Below, piece after piece: positions 31,530 to 39,628 of a DNA stretch of 64,000 nucleotides (positions are counted from its first letter, which is position 1; each line of letters starts with the position of its first letter). The notes under the pieces were generated by a model. The model searched no databases, was not told where the DNA came from, and saw only the letters and a list, made by a program, of their open reading frames with translations. Made by a program: the position numbers and the translations under genes. The stretch is from the NCBI GenBank assembly GCA_017466725.1, contig JAFTTP010000001.1, positions 1-64,000 of the forward strand, given 5' to 3'. This DNA comes from Clostridia bacterium. Lineage in GTDB: Bacteria > Bacillota > Clostridia > Christensenellales > UBA1242.

Positions 31530-32228
31530 CTATCTAATAAAATATTTATCCATATAAAAGTCTGACCATGGTTTTTTGCTTGTATCCGGTGGGCACGCAA
31601 AAGTCATTTTTTGCTTGGTTGTTGGATGGGTAAATTCAAGTCTGCCCGCCCAAAGCCCAAGTGTTTTTGACGCCTTAGTTTTGTCTTTACCATACTTATT
31701 ATCACCAAAAAGTGGACAATTGATGCCTGCAAGTTGCACCCTAATTTGATGACCTCTGCCTGTAAGCGGTTTTACTTCAAGCAAAGCACTATCACCTTCA
31801 ACTTGCAAAACTTTATAGTCAAGCTCTGCTTTTTTGCAATCTTTTTCTGCCATTGTCACAATTTTAACAATATTCTCTTTTTCGTCCTTTTTTAAATGAT
31901 GAACAAGATGGTCTTGCTTTGCTTGTGGAACTTTTGTGGTGACAGCATAATAAACTTTGTTCATTGTTTTTTCTTTAAATTGGTCACATAGTCTGCTTGC
32001 GGCTTTTGAAGTGCGCGCAAACACCATCACACCTCCTGTTGGACGGTCAAGCCTATGCACCAAGCCAATGTATGCCTCGCCCTCTTTATTATATTTTTCT
32101 TTTACATATTCTTTCACAATTGTCAGCATATCTTTGTCACCAGACTCATCTGCCTGAGTTGGCACATTATGTGGCTTTACCACAACAACAATGTGATTAT
32201 CTTCATATAAAACAGTTAATTTTTCCAT
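31530..32228 (-). CDS. RluA-family pseudouridine synthase
   Basis: 232 residues from the ATG at 32228, which has AAGGGG upstream and overlaps the methyltransferase gene by 13 bases. The catalytic motif 'LVHRLDRPTGGVMVFARTSKAASRL' carries the active-site aspartate of HRLD. The C-terminal 'VKPLTGRGHQIRVQLAGINCPLFGDNKYG' is also typical. No S4 domain is present, so it is a short RluA/RluC-like enzyme, probably acting on rRNA or tRNA; the target cannot be assigned. Confidence 0.88.
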   Translation of the reverse strand: MEKLTVLYEDNHIVVVVKPHNVPTQADESGDKDMLTIVKEYVKEKYNKEGEAYIGLVHRLDRPTGGVMVFARTSKAASRLCDQFKEKTMNKVYYAVTTKVPQAKQDHLVHHLKKDEKENIVKIVTMAEKDCKKAELDYKVLQVEGDSALLEVKPLTGRGHQIRVQLAGINCPLFGDNKYGKDKTKASKTLGLWAGRLEFTHPTTKQKMTFACPPDTSKKPWSDFYMDKYFIR

Positions 32229-33067
32229 ATTTTCAATCCCCTTGCCCCACATGGAAGCACAATTTTTTCATCAGTTGGAAGGCCAATTTCGTCAGCATCA
32301 ATTCCGCCCTCACCAAACACAAGCGTCAAAATGTTTGAAAGCACGCTTGCTTGAAGTCCGGTTGTATAAGAAGAAATAAGCACAAACAGCGGATTATCTG
32401 AAAGCACCTCTTTAGTAAGTTTTACAAAGTCAAAAAGGTTGTCTTCAAGTTTCCACATTTCGCCATTCGTTCCGCGGCCGTAACTTGGTGGGTCCATAAT
32501 GATTGCATCATATCGGTTGCCCCTGCGGATTTCCCTTTCAATAAACTTCTTACAGTCGTCAACAATATATCTAATTGTGTCAATGCCATTTTCTCTTGCG
32601 TTTTCTCTTGCGCGCTCTACCATGCCTTTGCTTGCATCAACATGCGTAACTTTTGCCCCAGCGTGCGCACACACAACACTGGCGCCACCAGTATACGCAA
32701 AAAGGTTTAACACTTTAATTTCTCGTCCTGCCCCCTTGATTGCAGAAGAAATATCATTCCAGTTTACTGCTTGTTCTGGGAAAAGTCCGGTATGTTTAAA
32801 ACCCATTGGTTTGATGATAAATCGTAAATCTTGCCAAGAAATTTTCCATTCTTCTGGCACATGATTTATAAACTTCCATTGTCCACCACCTGAGTTTGAA
32901 CGCAAGTAATGTCCGTCAAGCCCCTTATATGCCGACAATTTTTTCTGTGCGTGCCAAATCACTTGTGGGTCTGGGCGAAGCAGCGTATATTTGCCCCATC
33001 TTTCAAGTTTTTCTCCATCTCCTGTGGCAATCACCTGATAGTCTTTCCAATCATTTGCAATTTTCAT
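32216..33067 (-). CDS. SAM-dependent RNA methyltransferase (RlmI/RlmK-like)
   Basis: A 283-residue class I methyltransferase. Motif I is 'VLNLFAYTGGASVVCAHAGAKVTHVDAS' (about residues 128-155), followed by 'DDCKKFIEREIRRGNRYDAIIMDPPSYGRG' (motif IV, DPPSYG) at about 175-204. The sequence resembles the catalytic part of RlmI/RlmK-type 23S rRNA cytosine methyltransferases but lacks their N-terminal PUA domain. The start at 33067 has AGGAG upstream. It shares an operon with the RluA-type gene, which suggests a joint role in rRNA modification. Confidence 0.85.
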   Translation of the reverse strand: MKIANDWKDYQVIATGDGEKLERWGKYTLLRPDPQVIWHAQKKLSAYKGLDGHYLRSNSGGGQWKFINHVPEEWKISWQDLRFIIKPMGFKHTGLFPEQAVNWNDISSAIKGAGREIKVLNLFAYTGGASVVCAHAGAKVTHVDASKGMVERARENARENGIDTIRYIVDDCKKFIEREIRRGNRYDAIIMDPPSYGRGTNGEMWKLEDNLFDFVKLTKEVLSDNPLFVLISSYTTGLQASVLSNILTLVFGEGGIDADEIGLPTDEKIVLPCGARGLKIWKN

Positions 33068-33155
33068 AAAATCTCCTATAAATAATAATATATCACATAT
33101 TTAAATAAATTTCAATTATATAATTGAATTTACTTATATTTTAGAAAAATCAATA

Positions 33156-33184
33156 TTGACAATCGCATGATTGTGTAGTAAAAT
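33156..33184 (+). promoter_or_regulatory. Promoter of the WG-like paralogue operon
   Basis: TTGACA (33156-33161), 17-base spacer, TAAAAT (33179-33184). The spacer holds the small dyad CAATC-GCAT-GATTG, a possible operator. Confidence 0.75.
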
Positions 33185-33208
33185 ATTTATAGAAAAAGGA
33201 GAAAACTT

Positions 33209-33730
33209 ATGAAAGAATTAAAAAGAGATGGCATGCCAGGCAACTACTGGTTTGTAGATGGAAATAAAGCAAGCGAACATTTCTATGATGCAGCTGAATA
33301 TGCGCGAGGATTTGTACAAGTTCAAAAGACAAGTAATTCACCAAGACAATGGAGAGATTTGCTTGGAAGATTGACCGACGTACAAACTGCAAGCGGAAGG
33401 GAATTTTATCGTTTTTGCATCAAAGAAATTTCTTTACATGAAATAAGCGGAATTCACTTTGCTGACGAAGTATTTTGTAAAGGAATTAAAGATGAAATCA
33501 TATCACAGGCAAAAGAAGAAGCGAAATATGAATTTGCTGCAGGAAGAACAGTAAGTAAAGAAGATTATCGAACTAAAATTGAATGCGATTTTGATTATAT
33601 TGAAAGAGTACGTAAAGAAGCCCTTGAACGTATTGCAATCCTTAAAAGAACAGAGGATGAATGCAAGAATGCAGAAAAAGCGCGACAAGACGCTTACGAC
33701 GACACAATGGAATTTTTAAATAATTTATAA
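33209..33730 (+). CDS. WG-repeat-like protein, paralogue 1 of 3
   Basis: A 173-residue protein. The N-terminal half has one WG/KWG-like unit: 'YWFVDGNKASEHFYDAAEYARGFVQVQ' then 'QWRDLLGRLTDVQTASGREFYRFCIKEISLHEI' (about residues 47-80). The C-terminal half is helical and charged, ending in the family tail 'YDDTMEFLNNL'. Function unknown. No signal peptide. AAAAGGAG precedes the ATG at 33209 and a strong promoter lies 25 bases before it. The two following genes encode related proteins with 8- and 6-base gaps, so the three are one transcription unit formed by tandem duplication. Confidence 0.75.
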   Translation: MKELKRDGMPGNYWFVDGNKASEHFYDAAEYARGFVQVQKTSNSPRQWRDLLGRLTDVQTASGREFYRFCIKEISLHEISGIHFADEVFCKGIKDEIISQAKEEAKYEFAAGRTVSKEDYRTKIECDFDYIERVRKEALERIAILKRTEDECKNAEKARQDAYDDTMEFLNNL

Positions 33731-33738
33731 GGATAAAA

Positions 33739-34287
33739 ATGGAACCAATATTAAAATTGATTGAAAAAGGCGGAAAACATTATTTTGTTGACCATAAAAA
33801 CAATTTAAGTCAGCCTTTTTTTAAAGCAAAAGAATATGAGAATGGCTTTGCAATGGTAAGGGTTGATGAGTTTACAGGATGGCAATATCGTGACCTGCTT
33901 GGCAGAATTTCTGAAAAGAAAACTAAAAGCGGAAATGAGTTTTATCTTTTCTGCGAAGGGAAACTTAAACTTGATGAAATCTCATTGCAATACTTTGCAA
34001 ACAATGTATTTGATAAGGGCATAAAAGAAGTTTTGATATTAAAAGCAAAAGAACTTGCACTTTCACGCATGGAAGATGGCGGAGACATAAGCAAAGAAAC
34101 GTTTAAGTTGTTAATTGAAAAACACTTTAACATGGTTGACGCTTTTGCTGCAATGGCACGCGCAACGCAAAAAGGCGGCGAAGAAGAGTCTGCACAACGC
34201 GCACAATTTGAAAAAGAAAAACGCACCGCCCTGTTAGAACGACAATATGAATTCTACGAAACAATGGAATATTTAGACAGTTTATAA
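33739..34287 (+). CDS. WG-repeat-like protein, paralogue 2 of 3
   Basis: 182 residues. It shares with its neighbours the unit 'YFVDHKNNLSQPFFKAKEYENGFAMVRVDE' and the core 'QYRDLLGRISEKKTKSGNEFYLFCEGKLKLDEI' (about residues 49-81), followed by 'YFANNVFDKGIKEVLILKAKELA'. The charged helical C-terminus ends 'FYETMEYLDSL'. Function unknown. The core R-D-(L/M)-(L/I)-G-R-(L/I)-(S/T)...SG-x-x-FY is the best family marker. Confidence 0.75.
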   Translation: MEPILKLIEKGGKHYFVDHKNNLSQPFFKAKEYENGFAMVRVDEFTGWQYRDLLGRISEKKTKSGNEFYLFCEGKLKLDEISLQYFANNVFDKGIKEVLILKAKELALSRMEDGGDISKETFKLLIEKHFNMVDAFAAMARATQKGGEEESAQRAQFEKEKRTALLERQYEFYETMEYLDSL

Positions 34288-34293
34288 GGAGAA

Positions 34294-34878
34294 ATGATGA
34301 AAGACAGCAAATTACCTAAACTTTTAAAAACAAACGGCCGTTACCCTTACGACATATATCAATTTGAGGACATTGACGGCAATTACAGTGAGCAATATTG
34401 GGCAGCAACAAACTATCATAATGGATTTGCGCAAGTTGCAGTCACACTTAAAGGCGACTTTCAATATCGCGATATGATTGGCAGAATTACCGCAAAACCT
34501 ACAAAAAGCGGCAAAAATTTCTATAAATTTTATATCGAAGAAATCTCTTTAAAACAAATTGAGGTTATATGTTTTGCAGATAAAGAGTTTTGCATGGCAG
34601 TAAAGCGAGAGCTTATTGCACGTCAGCACGCAAAAGCAAAAGAGATTTTTGCAAAGGGTGAAAAGCCAGATAAAACCAAAGTGCAAAAAGAAATTGAAAG
34701 AGATTTTAAATATATTGACAAAATGCACAGAAAGGCAGTGCAAATGAAAGCAGAACATGAAAAACGAAAGAAAAAAACTGCAGTTGCGCCACAAGCAAAA
34801 ACGACTGCAAAGCCTGACTATTCAGCCCAATATTATGAAACTAAAGATTATTTAAACGGCATAAGCCTTGAAGATTAA
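34294..34878 (+). CDS. WG-repeat-like protein, paralogue 3 of 3
   Basis: 194 residues. N-terminal unit 'YQFEDIDGNYSEQYWAATNYHNGFAQVAVT', core 'QYRDMIGRITAKPTKSGKNFYKFYIEEISLKQI' (about residues 61-93), and a lysine-rich helical region with an Ala/Lys/Thr linker ('KKKTAVAPQAKTTAKP', about 161-176) before the tail 'YYETKDYLNGI'. It is the longest and most diverged of the three. Function unknown. Ends the operon at a strong terminator. Confidence 0.75.
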   Translation: MMKDSKLPKLLKTNGRYPYDIYQFEDIDGNYSEQYWAATNYHNGFAQVAVTLKGDFQYRDMIGRITAKPTKSGKNFYKFYIEEISLKQIEVICFADKEFCMAVKRELIARQHAKAKEIFAKGEKPDKTKVQKEIERDFKYIDKMHRKAVQMKAEHEKRKKKTAVAPQAKTTAKPDYSAQYYETKDYLNGISLED

Positions 34879-34908
34879 AAAAGAACGCTAACTCAAGCGT
34901 TCTTTTTG
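34877..34908. terminator. Bidirectional terminator between the WG-like operon and ileS
   Basis: AAAAAAGAACGCT (34877-34889), AACTCA, AGCGTTCTTTTT (34895-34906). Confidence 0.85.
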
Positions 34909-34912
34909 TTTT

Positions 34913-37900
34913 TTACATTTTTGTCATGTAAACATTTACTGTTTGTCCGTTGAAAGTAAGAGATGTGTTAAACTCCCCTTGACTTCCTTTGCCAAACTTA
35001 TCAGCAAGAAGTGTCTTTGTAAATTCATTTTGTCTTGCAACCAACGTTTCAACCGCTGCCGCGTCACCATCAATTTCAAGTGCAATATGATTTACAACTT
35101 CAAGTCCGCTGTCTTTTCTAAGGTTTTGCACCTTGCTTACAAATTCGTTTACAAGGCCTTTTTCAAGAAGTTGTTCAGTAAGCGTTGTATCAAGCACAAC
35201 TGTGAGATTGCCGTTTGTTTCTGAAGAATATCCCTCTTTATTTTTAAGCGCAATCAACAGGTCTTCTTCGCCAATTTCAACTTGTACTCCATTTGCATCA
35301 AATGCAAGCTTTTCGCCTTTTCTTACCTTGTTTACCGCTTCAACTGGGTTTACTTTTGCAAGGTATTCCCTTATTGCGCCAAGTTGTTTGCCATATTTTG
35401 GCCCAAGTGTTTTAAGTTGAGGTTTTAATTCGTACGATACATATTCGTCAGCATCCTTTAAAATTTCAACATTTTCAACATTGAGTTCGTCCTTAATAAG
35501 CCCTTGTAGTTCAGCGTCAAGTTTAAGCTGGGTTGCACACGCAATCATAACCTTTGAAAGTGGTTGGCGATTTTTTACATTGCTTCCGCTTCTGCAAGAA
35601 CGGCCAAGGTTGACAATTTCAAGCACTTCATTCATACCTTCGTTAAGGGCGCTGTTAATCATGCTTTCATCCGCCTCTGGATATGACGCAAAGTGCACGC
35701 TTTCTGGTGCGTTTTTGTCAAGGTTTCTCACCAAGTTTTGATAAATTTCTTCCGAAATAAATGGAAGGAATGGCGCAAGAAGTCTTGACATGCTTGTCAG
35801 CACTTCGTAAAGTGTTTTGTATGCTGCAATCTTGTCGTCGCTTTCTTCGCTGCCCCAGAATCTTTCACGAGAGCGGCGAACATACCAGTTTGAAAGTTTA
35901 TCTACAAATTCAGTCATTGCCCTAGACGCAGAAAGCATATCAAGTTTATCAAGGCAGTTTGTAACAAATTTTACAAGTGCATTGTATTCTGAAAGTAACC
36001 ATCTGTCAAGGAATGAAAGTTTGCAATCTTTAAGGTTATATTTTGTTGGATCAATCTTATCAATTTCAGCGTAAAGCACATAGAAAGCATAAACATTCCA
36101 AAGTGTACCCATAAACTTACGTTGAAGTTCAACCAAGTTGTCTTCGTTGAAAGCAATGCCCTGTCCAGCAACGCAGTTGTTATAGAAGTACCATCTAAGG
36201 CCGTCTGCACCTTCTTTATCAAGCACTGACCATGGATCAATTCCGTTGCCAAGTGATTTTGACATTTTTAAGCCGTTTCTATCAAGCACTAGTCCCAAAA
36301 GGTTGCAAGATTTATATGGGCTTTTGCCAAAAAGCGCTGTATTTACTGCTTGAAGTGTATAGAACCAACCTCTTGTTTGGTCAATTGCCTCACTGATGTA
36401 ATCTGCTGGGAAAGATTTTTCAAATTTTTCCTTATTTTCAAATGGGTAGTGATATTGAGCAAATGGCATTGCACCACTATCAAACCAGCAGTCCATAACC
36501 TCTGGTGTTCTTCTCATAGTATTCCCACATTTTGGACATGGGAAAGTAAGTGGATCAAGGTGAGGTTTATGAAGGTCTTTTGGTCTGACACCTGTCAATT
36601 TTTCAATTTCATCCCAGCTGCCCATAACATGAATATGGCCACATTCGCAAGTCCAGAATGGAAGTGGTGTACCCCAATATCTGTTTCTTGAAATTCCCCA
36701 ATCTATATTATTTGCAAGGAAATTACCCATTCTGCCCGCTTTGATATGGTCTGGGCACCAGTAAACACCATTATTGTTTTCAACCATTTGGTCTTTGATT
36801 GCTGTTGTTTTGATAAACCACGCTTCTTTTGCATAGTAAAGAAGTGGGCTCTTACAACGCCAGCAATGTGGATATGAGTGCTCGAATGGAAGAACTTTAA
36901 ACATTTTGCCTTCACGCTCAAGTTTTTCAATCACATATTTGTCAGCTTTCTTTACAAACATACCACCAAAGTCAGTTTTATCGCTCATATTACCAGCTTC
37001 GTCAACAAGTTGAACAAAGTCAATGTCATATTTTTTGCAAACTTTATTGTCGTCTTCACCAAAAGCTGGTGCAATGTGTACGATACCAGTTCCGTCTTCT
37101 GTTGTAACATAATCATCTACTACAACGAAATATCCCTTTTTAACCTCATCTTTAGCATAGTCAAAAAGTGGCTGATATTTATGATATTCATATTCTTTTC
37201 CACATTTTCTTGAGAGAATTGTATAACTTCCCTCTTCAAACAGCGTTGGAACAAGTTTTTCAAGCATAATGTAGTTTACTCCATTTGAAACAAGTTTAAC
37301 ATATGTTTCATTTGGGTTCATACAAAGCGCAACATTTGATGGAAGTGTCCAAGGTGTTGTTGTCCACACAATAAAATATGTGTTTTCTTCTTCCATGCTT
37401 TTAAACTTAACAAAAACAGAGTTTTCCTTCAAAATTTTGTAGTTATCGCCATTTTCAACTTCCATTTTTGACAAAGTAGTTCCACATCTTGGGCAATATG
37501 GGCTGATTTTGTGGCCTTTATAAATCAAACCTTTTTTGTCCATTTCTTTAAGAGACCAGAAAATTGACTCAATATAATTGTTGTCATAGGTAATGTATGG
37601 ATTGTCCATATCAACCCAGTATCCAATACGTTTAGTAAACTTTTCCCACATGCCCTTATATTCCCACACAGAGTTGCGGCAAAGTTCAATAAACTTATCT
37701 ACCCCATATTTTTCAATGTCTTGTTTCCCATTGAGGCCAAGTTTCTTTTCAATTTCAACTTCTACTGGAAGTCCATGTGTGTCCCAGCCAGCCTTACGAT
37801 AGATATAATACCCCTTCATTGACTTATATCTTGGAATTATATCTTTCATAACACGGGTTAAAAGGTGCCCAATGTGTGGCTTGCCATTTGCTGTTGGTGG

Positions 37901-38041
37901 CCCATCATACAACGTGTATGACTTGTCACTACCCTCATTAAGTTTAAGCCCCTTGTTTACAATGTCATTCTTTTCCCAAAATTCTAAAATTTTGTCTTCA
38001 TTTTTTAAGAAGTCAAGTTTGGTGTCAACTTTATTATACAT
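34913..38041 (-). CDS. ileS: Isoleucyl-tRNA synthetase
   Basis: A 1042-residue class I synthetase. The HIGH box is in 'PPTANGKPHIGHLLTRVMKDIIPRYKSMKGY' (about residues 48-78) and the KMSKS loop is in 'LDRNGLKMSKSLGNGIDPW' (about residues 590-608). The editing (CP1) domain has 'TTTPWTLPSN' and 'DDYVTTEDGTGIVHIAPAFGEDD'. The length and long C-terminal region point to the eukaryote-like IleRS type 2 rather than the short bacterial type with a C-terminal zinc finger; type 2 enzymes are generally less sensitive to mupirocin. Expression is under a T-box with an ATC specifier. Confidence 0.95.
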   Translation of the reverse strand: MYNKVDTKLDFLKNEDKILEFWEKNDIVNKGLKLNEGSDKSYTLYDGPPTANGKPHIGHLLTRVMKDIIPRYKSMKGYYIYRKAGWDTHGLPVEVEIEKKLGLNGKQDIEKYGVDKFIELCRNSVWEYKGMWEKFTKRIGYWVDMDNPYITYDNNYIESIFWSLKEMDKKGLIYKGHKISPYCPRCGTTLSKMEVENGDNYKILKENSVFVKFKSMEEENTYFIVWTTTPWTLPSNVALCMNPNETYVKLVSNGVNYIMLEKLVPTLFEEGSYTILSRKCGKEYEYHKYQPLFDYAKDEVKKGYFVVVDDYVTTEDGTGIVHIAPAFGEDDNKVCKKYDIDFVQLVDEAGNMSDKTDFGGMFVKKADKYVIEKLEREGKMFKVLPFEHSYPHCWRCKSPLLYYAKEAWFIKTTAIKDQMVENNNGVYWCPDHIKAGRMGNFLANNIDWGISRNRYWGTPLPFWTCECGHIHVMGSWDEIEKLTGVRPKDLHKPHLDPLTFPCPKCGNTMRRTPEVMDCWFDSGAMPFAQYHYPFENKEKFEKSFPADYISEAIDQTRGWFYTLQAVNTALFGKSPYKSCNLLGLVLDRNGLKMSKSLGNGIDPWSVLDKEGADGLRWYFYNNCVAGQGIAFNEDNLVELQRKFMGTLWNVYAFYVLYAEIDKIDPTKYNLKDCKLSFLDRWLLSEYNALVKFVTNCLDKLDMLSASRAMTEFVDKLSNWYVRRSRERFWGSEESDDKIAAYKTLYEVLTSMSRLLAPFLPFISEEIYQNLVRNLDKNAPESVHFASYPEADESMINSALNEGMNEVLEIVNLGRSCRSGSNVKNRQPLSKVMIACATQLKLDAELQGLIKDELNVENVEILKDADEYVSYELKPQLKTLGPKYGKQLGAIREYLAKVNPVEAVNKVRKGEKLAFDANGVQVEIGEEDLLIALKNKEGYSSETNGNLTVVLDTTLTEQLLEKGLVNEFVSKVQNLRKDSGLEVVNHIALEIDGDAAAVETLVARQNEFTKTLLADKFGKGSQGEFNTSLTFNGQTVNVYMTKM

Positions 38042-38077
38042 TTTATTTCTCCTTTTATTTTTTCAATGCTAAGAAAC

Positions 38078-38322
38078 AAAAAAGTCGTATTAAGATACAA
38101 GAACCTAATACGGCTTTATAAACCACTTGTAGTCTTTTGTTGTAGCGGTCAATCAACCACCTCTTCTATTACGGGAAGTCCCGGCAAAGATTACTTTTAT
38201 TTTCACCCTTGCAACTCCGAAAGTGATAACTTTTCAACTTCGCCATTGCCTCGCACCAAACGGCAACTCTCTGAAAACTCCATATAAAAAGCCTTGTCTT
38301 TCATCTTCGCATTTTAAAATCA
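38078..38322 (-). promoter_or_regulatory. T-box leader of ileS
   Basis: Stem I motifs CAGAGAG and TTTGGTGCGAGGC are followed by an ATC (Ile) specifier at 38227-38225. The T-box core lies at 38164-38144: the usual GGTGG is followed by an insertion (TTGATTGA) before CCGC, so it deviates from the compact consensus, while the TGGT bulge still matches ACCA. The terminator is AAGCCGTATTA paired with TAATACGACTT and a T run (38116-38078). Confidence 0.82.
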
Positions 38323-38327
38323 AGTAT

Positions 38328-38356
38328 ATTTTAATCGCTTTCAAGTCTTTTGTCAA
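38328..38356 (-). promoter_or_regulatory. Promoter of the ileS T-box transcript
   Basis: TTGACA (38356-38351), 17-base spacer, TAAAAT (38333-38328). Confidence 0.75.
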
Positions 38357-38404
38357 GCATTTTGTAAACTTAGTTTGCATGTGCTTGAATAAAAACCATT
38401 TCAA

Positions 38405-39166
38405 TTAGTATTGTTCCAAAATTTTTTGAGCATCTACAACATTTGCGCCTGTCATAATGCCCATAGGCATTTCGCCAATTGTACCGTTTTTAGTGAAAAG
38501 TATTGCCAAAAGTTTACGGTTGTTGTTAAATTCAATTAACGCATCTTCCACTGTACAATCAGCTTTTTTAACTGTATAATAGCGACTGTTTTCAATTGAA
38601 GAAAGCATATCTTCAATTTGAACATGATCTAAAAACGTGTCGGCCTTACCACCAGCAATCAAGAATTGTCCAAAACTATCTAAAATTTTCTGTCCATTTG
38701 CAATTCCAATAAGCTCTTTATTCTTATTGTAAACAGGGATGTTGCTGTAGTTTGACTGAGACATAAGCATAATTACATCACGCATGCTTTTGCCAGCATA
38801 TGTCACCAAAACATCTCTGCGTCCAGCCGTATCAAGTGCTTTTGGTGGAGTTGTAAGAAGCCTCTCAATATGCTCTATATGTTCAACAACTTCCGTATGA
38901 GGCTCAGCGATTACAAAATCATCTTTACTGCTGTGAACAATGGCATTGCGAAGACGGCCATAATCAACAAGGTCATCCTCATACTTTCTTACAACAAAAT
39001 TTACAACCACGCTTTTTCTAATTAAATCAGAAAAGCCCATTGCCCTGTTAAGATTATATCTTGCTTTAAGTGCATAATCTATGTTGTTAAACGCATCAAT
39101 AAAGCGTTTTGCATTACTTTTTGTTTCTACCTCTTTTTTAGAAGTCTTTTTAGTTTTATCTGCCAA
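38405..39166 (-). CDS. CBS-domain protein with HEPN-like helical N-terminus
   Basis: 253 residues from a TTG at 39166, favoured because GGAGGG lies six bases before it; an ATG five codons earlier overlaps that site. Residues 15-90 are helical with 'YGRLRNAIVHSSKDD', which resembles the R-x-x-x-x-H box of HEPN-type proteins. Two CBS units follow ('DVIMLMSQSNYSNIPVYNKNKELIGI' and 'TVEDALIEFNNNRKLLAILFTKNG'), which usually bind adenosine nucleotides as sensors. No other domain. It is monocistronic, divergent from SRP RNA. The nucleotide-sensing role is from the family; HEPN is tentative. Confidence 0.75.
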   Translation of the reverse strand: MADKTKKTSKKEVETKSNAKRFIDAFNNIDYALKARYNLNRAMGFSDLIRKSVVVNFVVRKYEDDLVDYGRLRNAIVHSSKDDFVIAEPHTEVVEHIEHIERLLTTPPKALDTAGRRDVLVTYAGKSMRDVIMLMSQSNYSNIPVYNKNKELIGIANGQKILDSFGQFLIAGGKADTFLDHVQIEDMLSSIENSRYYTVKKADCTVEDALIEFNNNRKLLAILFTKNGTIGEMPMGIMTGANVVDAQKILEQY

Positions 39167-39257
39167 AGTGCATCCCTCCATTACTTGTTTCTTTTGCCTA
39201 GTATAACATAAAAAAACAAAATCTTACAACCTATTGAAAATATTTTATTAAAAATTA

Positions 39258-39286
39258 TTGCAAAAAGTGTAAATTTGTGGTAAAAT
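39258..39286 (+). promoter_or_regulatory. Promoter of SRP RNA
   Basis: TTGCAA (39258-39263), 17-base spacer, TAAAAT (39281-39286), seven bases before the RNA 5' end. Confidence 0.7.
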
Positions 39287-39292
39287 AATATT

Positions 39293-39560
39293 GTCGAGCT
39301 AGACGGAGAGTTAGCGGTGCTCTGTTGCCCACAATCCGCTATAGTGGGGTTGAATGCTTGTTGCGGTTTGATTTTGTCAAATATGTGCAGATATTTTAGG
39401 CGTTGAAATCAAGGTCTTATGCAATCAAAATCCTTGAAACATGTCAGGTCCTGACGGAAGCATCATTAAGAGGACACTTTGATGTGCCATGAGGTTGCTT
39501 TGGTGGAGCTTAATTTATTTGAGGCAGTTGGTAATTTCTTATCAAATCAAGATGCTCGGC
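39293..39560 (+). ncRNA. ffs: Signal recognition particle RNA, large type
   Basis: The 5' end GTCGAGC pairs with GCTCGGC at the 3' end. The Alu-domain signature (TAGCGGTGCTCTG, then AATCCGCTATAG) lies in the first 70 bases, and the S-domain core CATGTCAGGTCCTGACGGAAGCATCA is at about 39439-39465. The length of about 268 nucleotides is that of the Bacillus/Clostridium-type SRP RNA with Alu domain. It binds Ffh to target nascent membrane and secreted proteins. Confidence 0.92.
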
Positions 39561-39571
39561 TTTGAAAATAC

Positions 39572-39600
39572 AAGACCAGTATTTACTGGTCTTTTTTTAT
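39572..39600 (+). terminator. Terminator of SRP RNA
   Basis: AAGACCAGT (39572-39580), ATTT, ACTGGTCTT (39585-39593) and a T run. Confidence 0.85.
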
Positions 39601-39603
39601 ATA

Positions 39604-39628
39604 AAAAACGCTCTGTTCGAGCGTTTTA
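39604..39628 (-). terminator. Terminator of the GLUG-type surface protein gene
   Basis: AAAACGCTC (39605-39613), TGTTC, GAGCGTTTT (39619-39627). On the minus strand it is followed by T residues. Confidence 0.75.
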
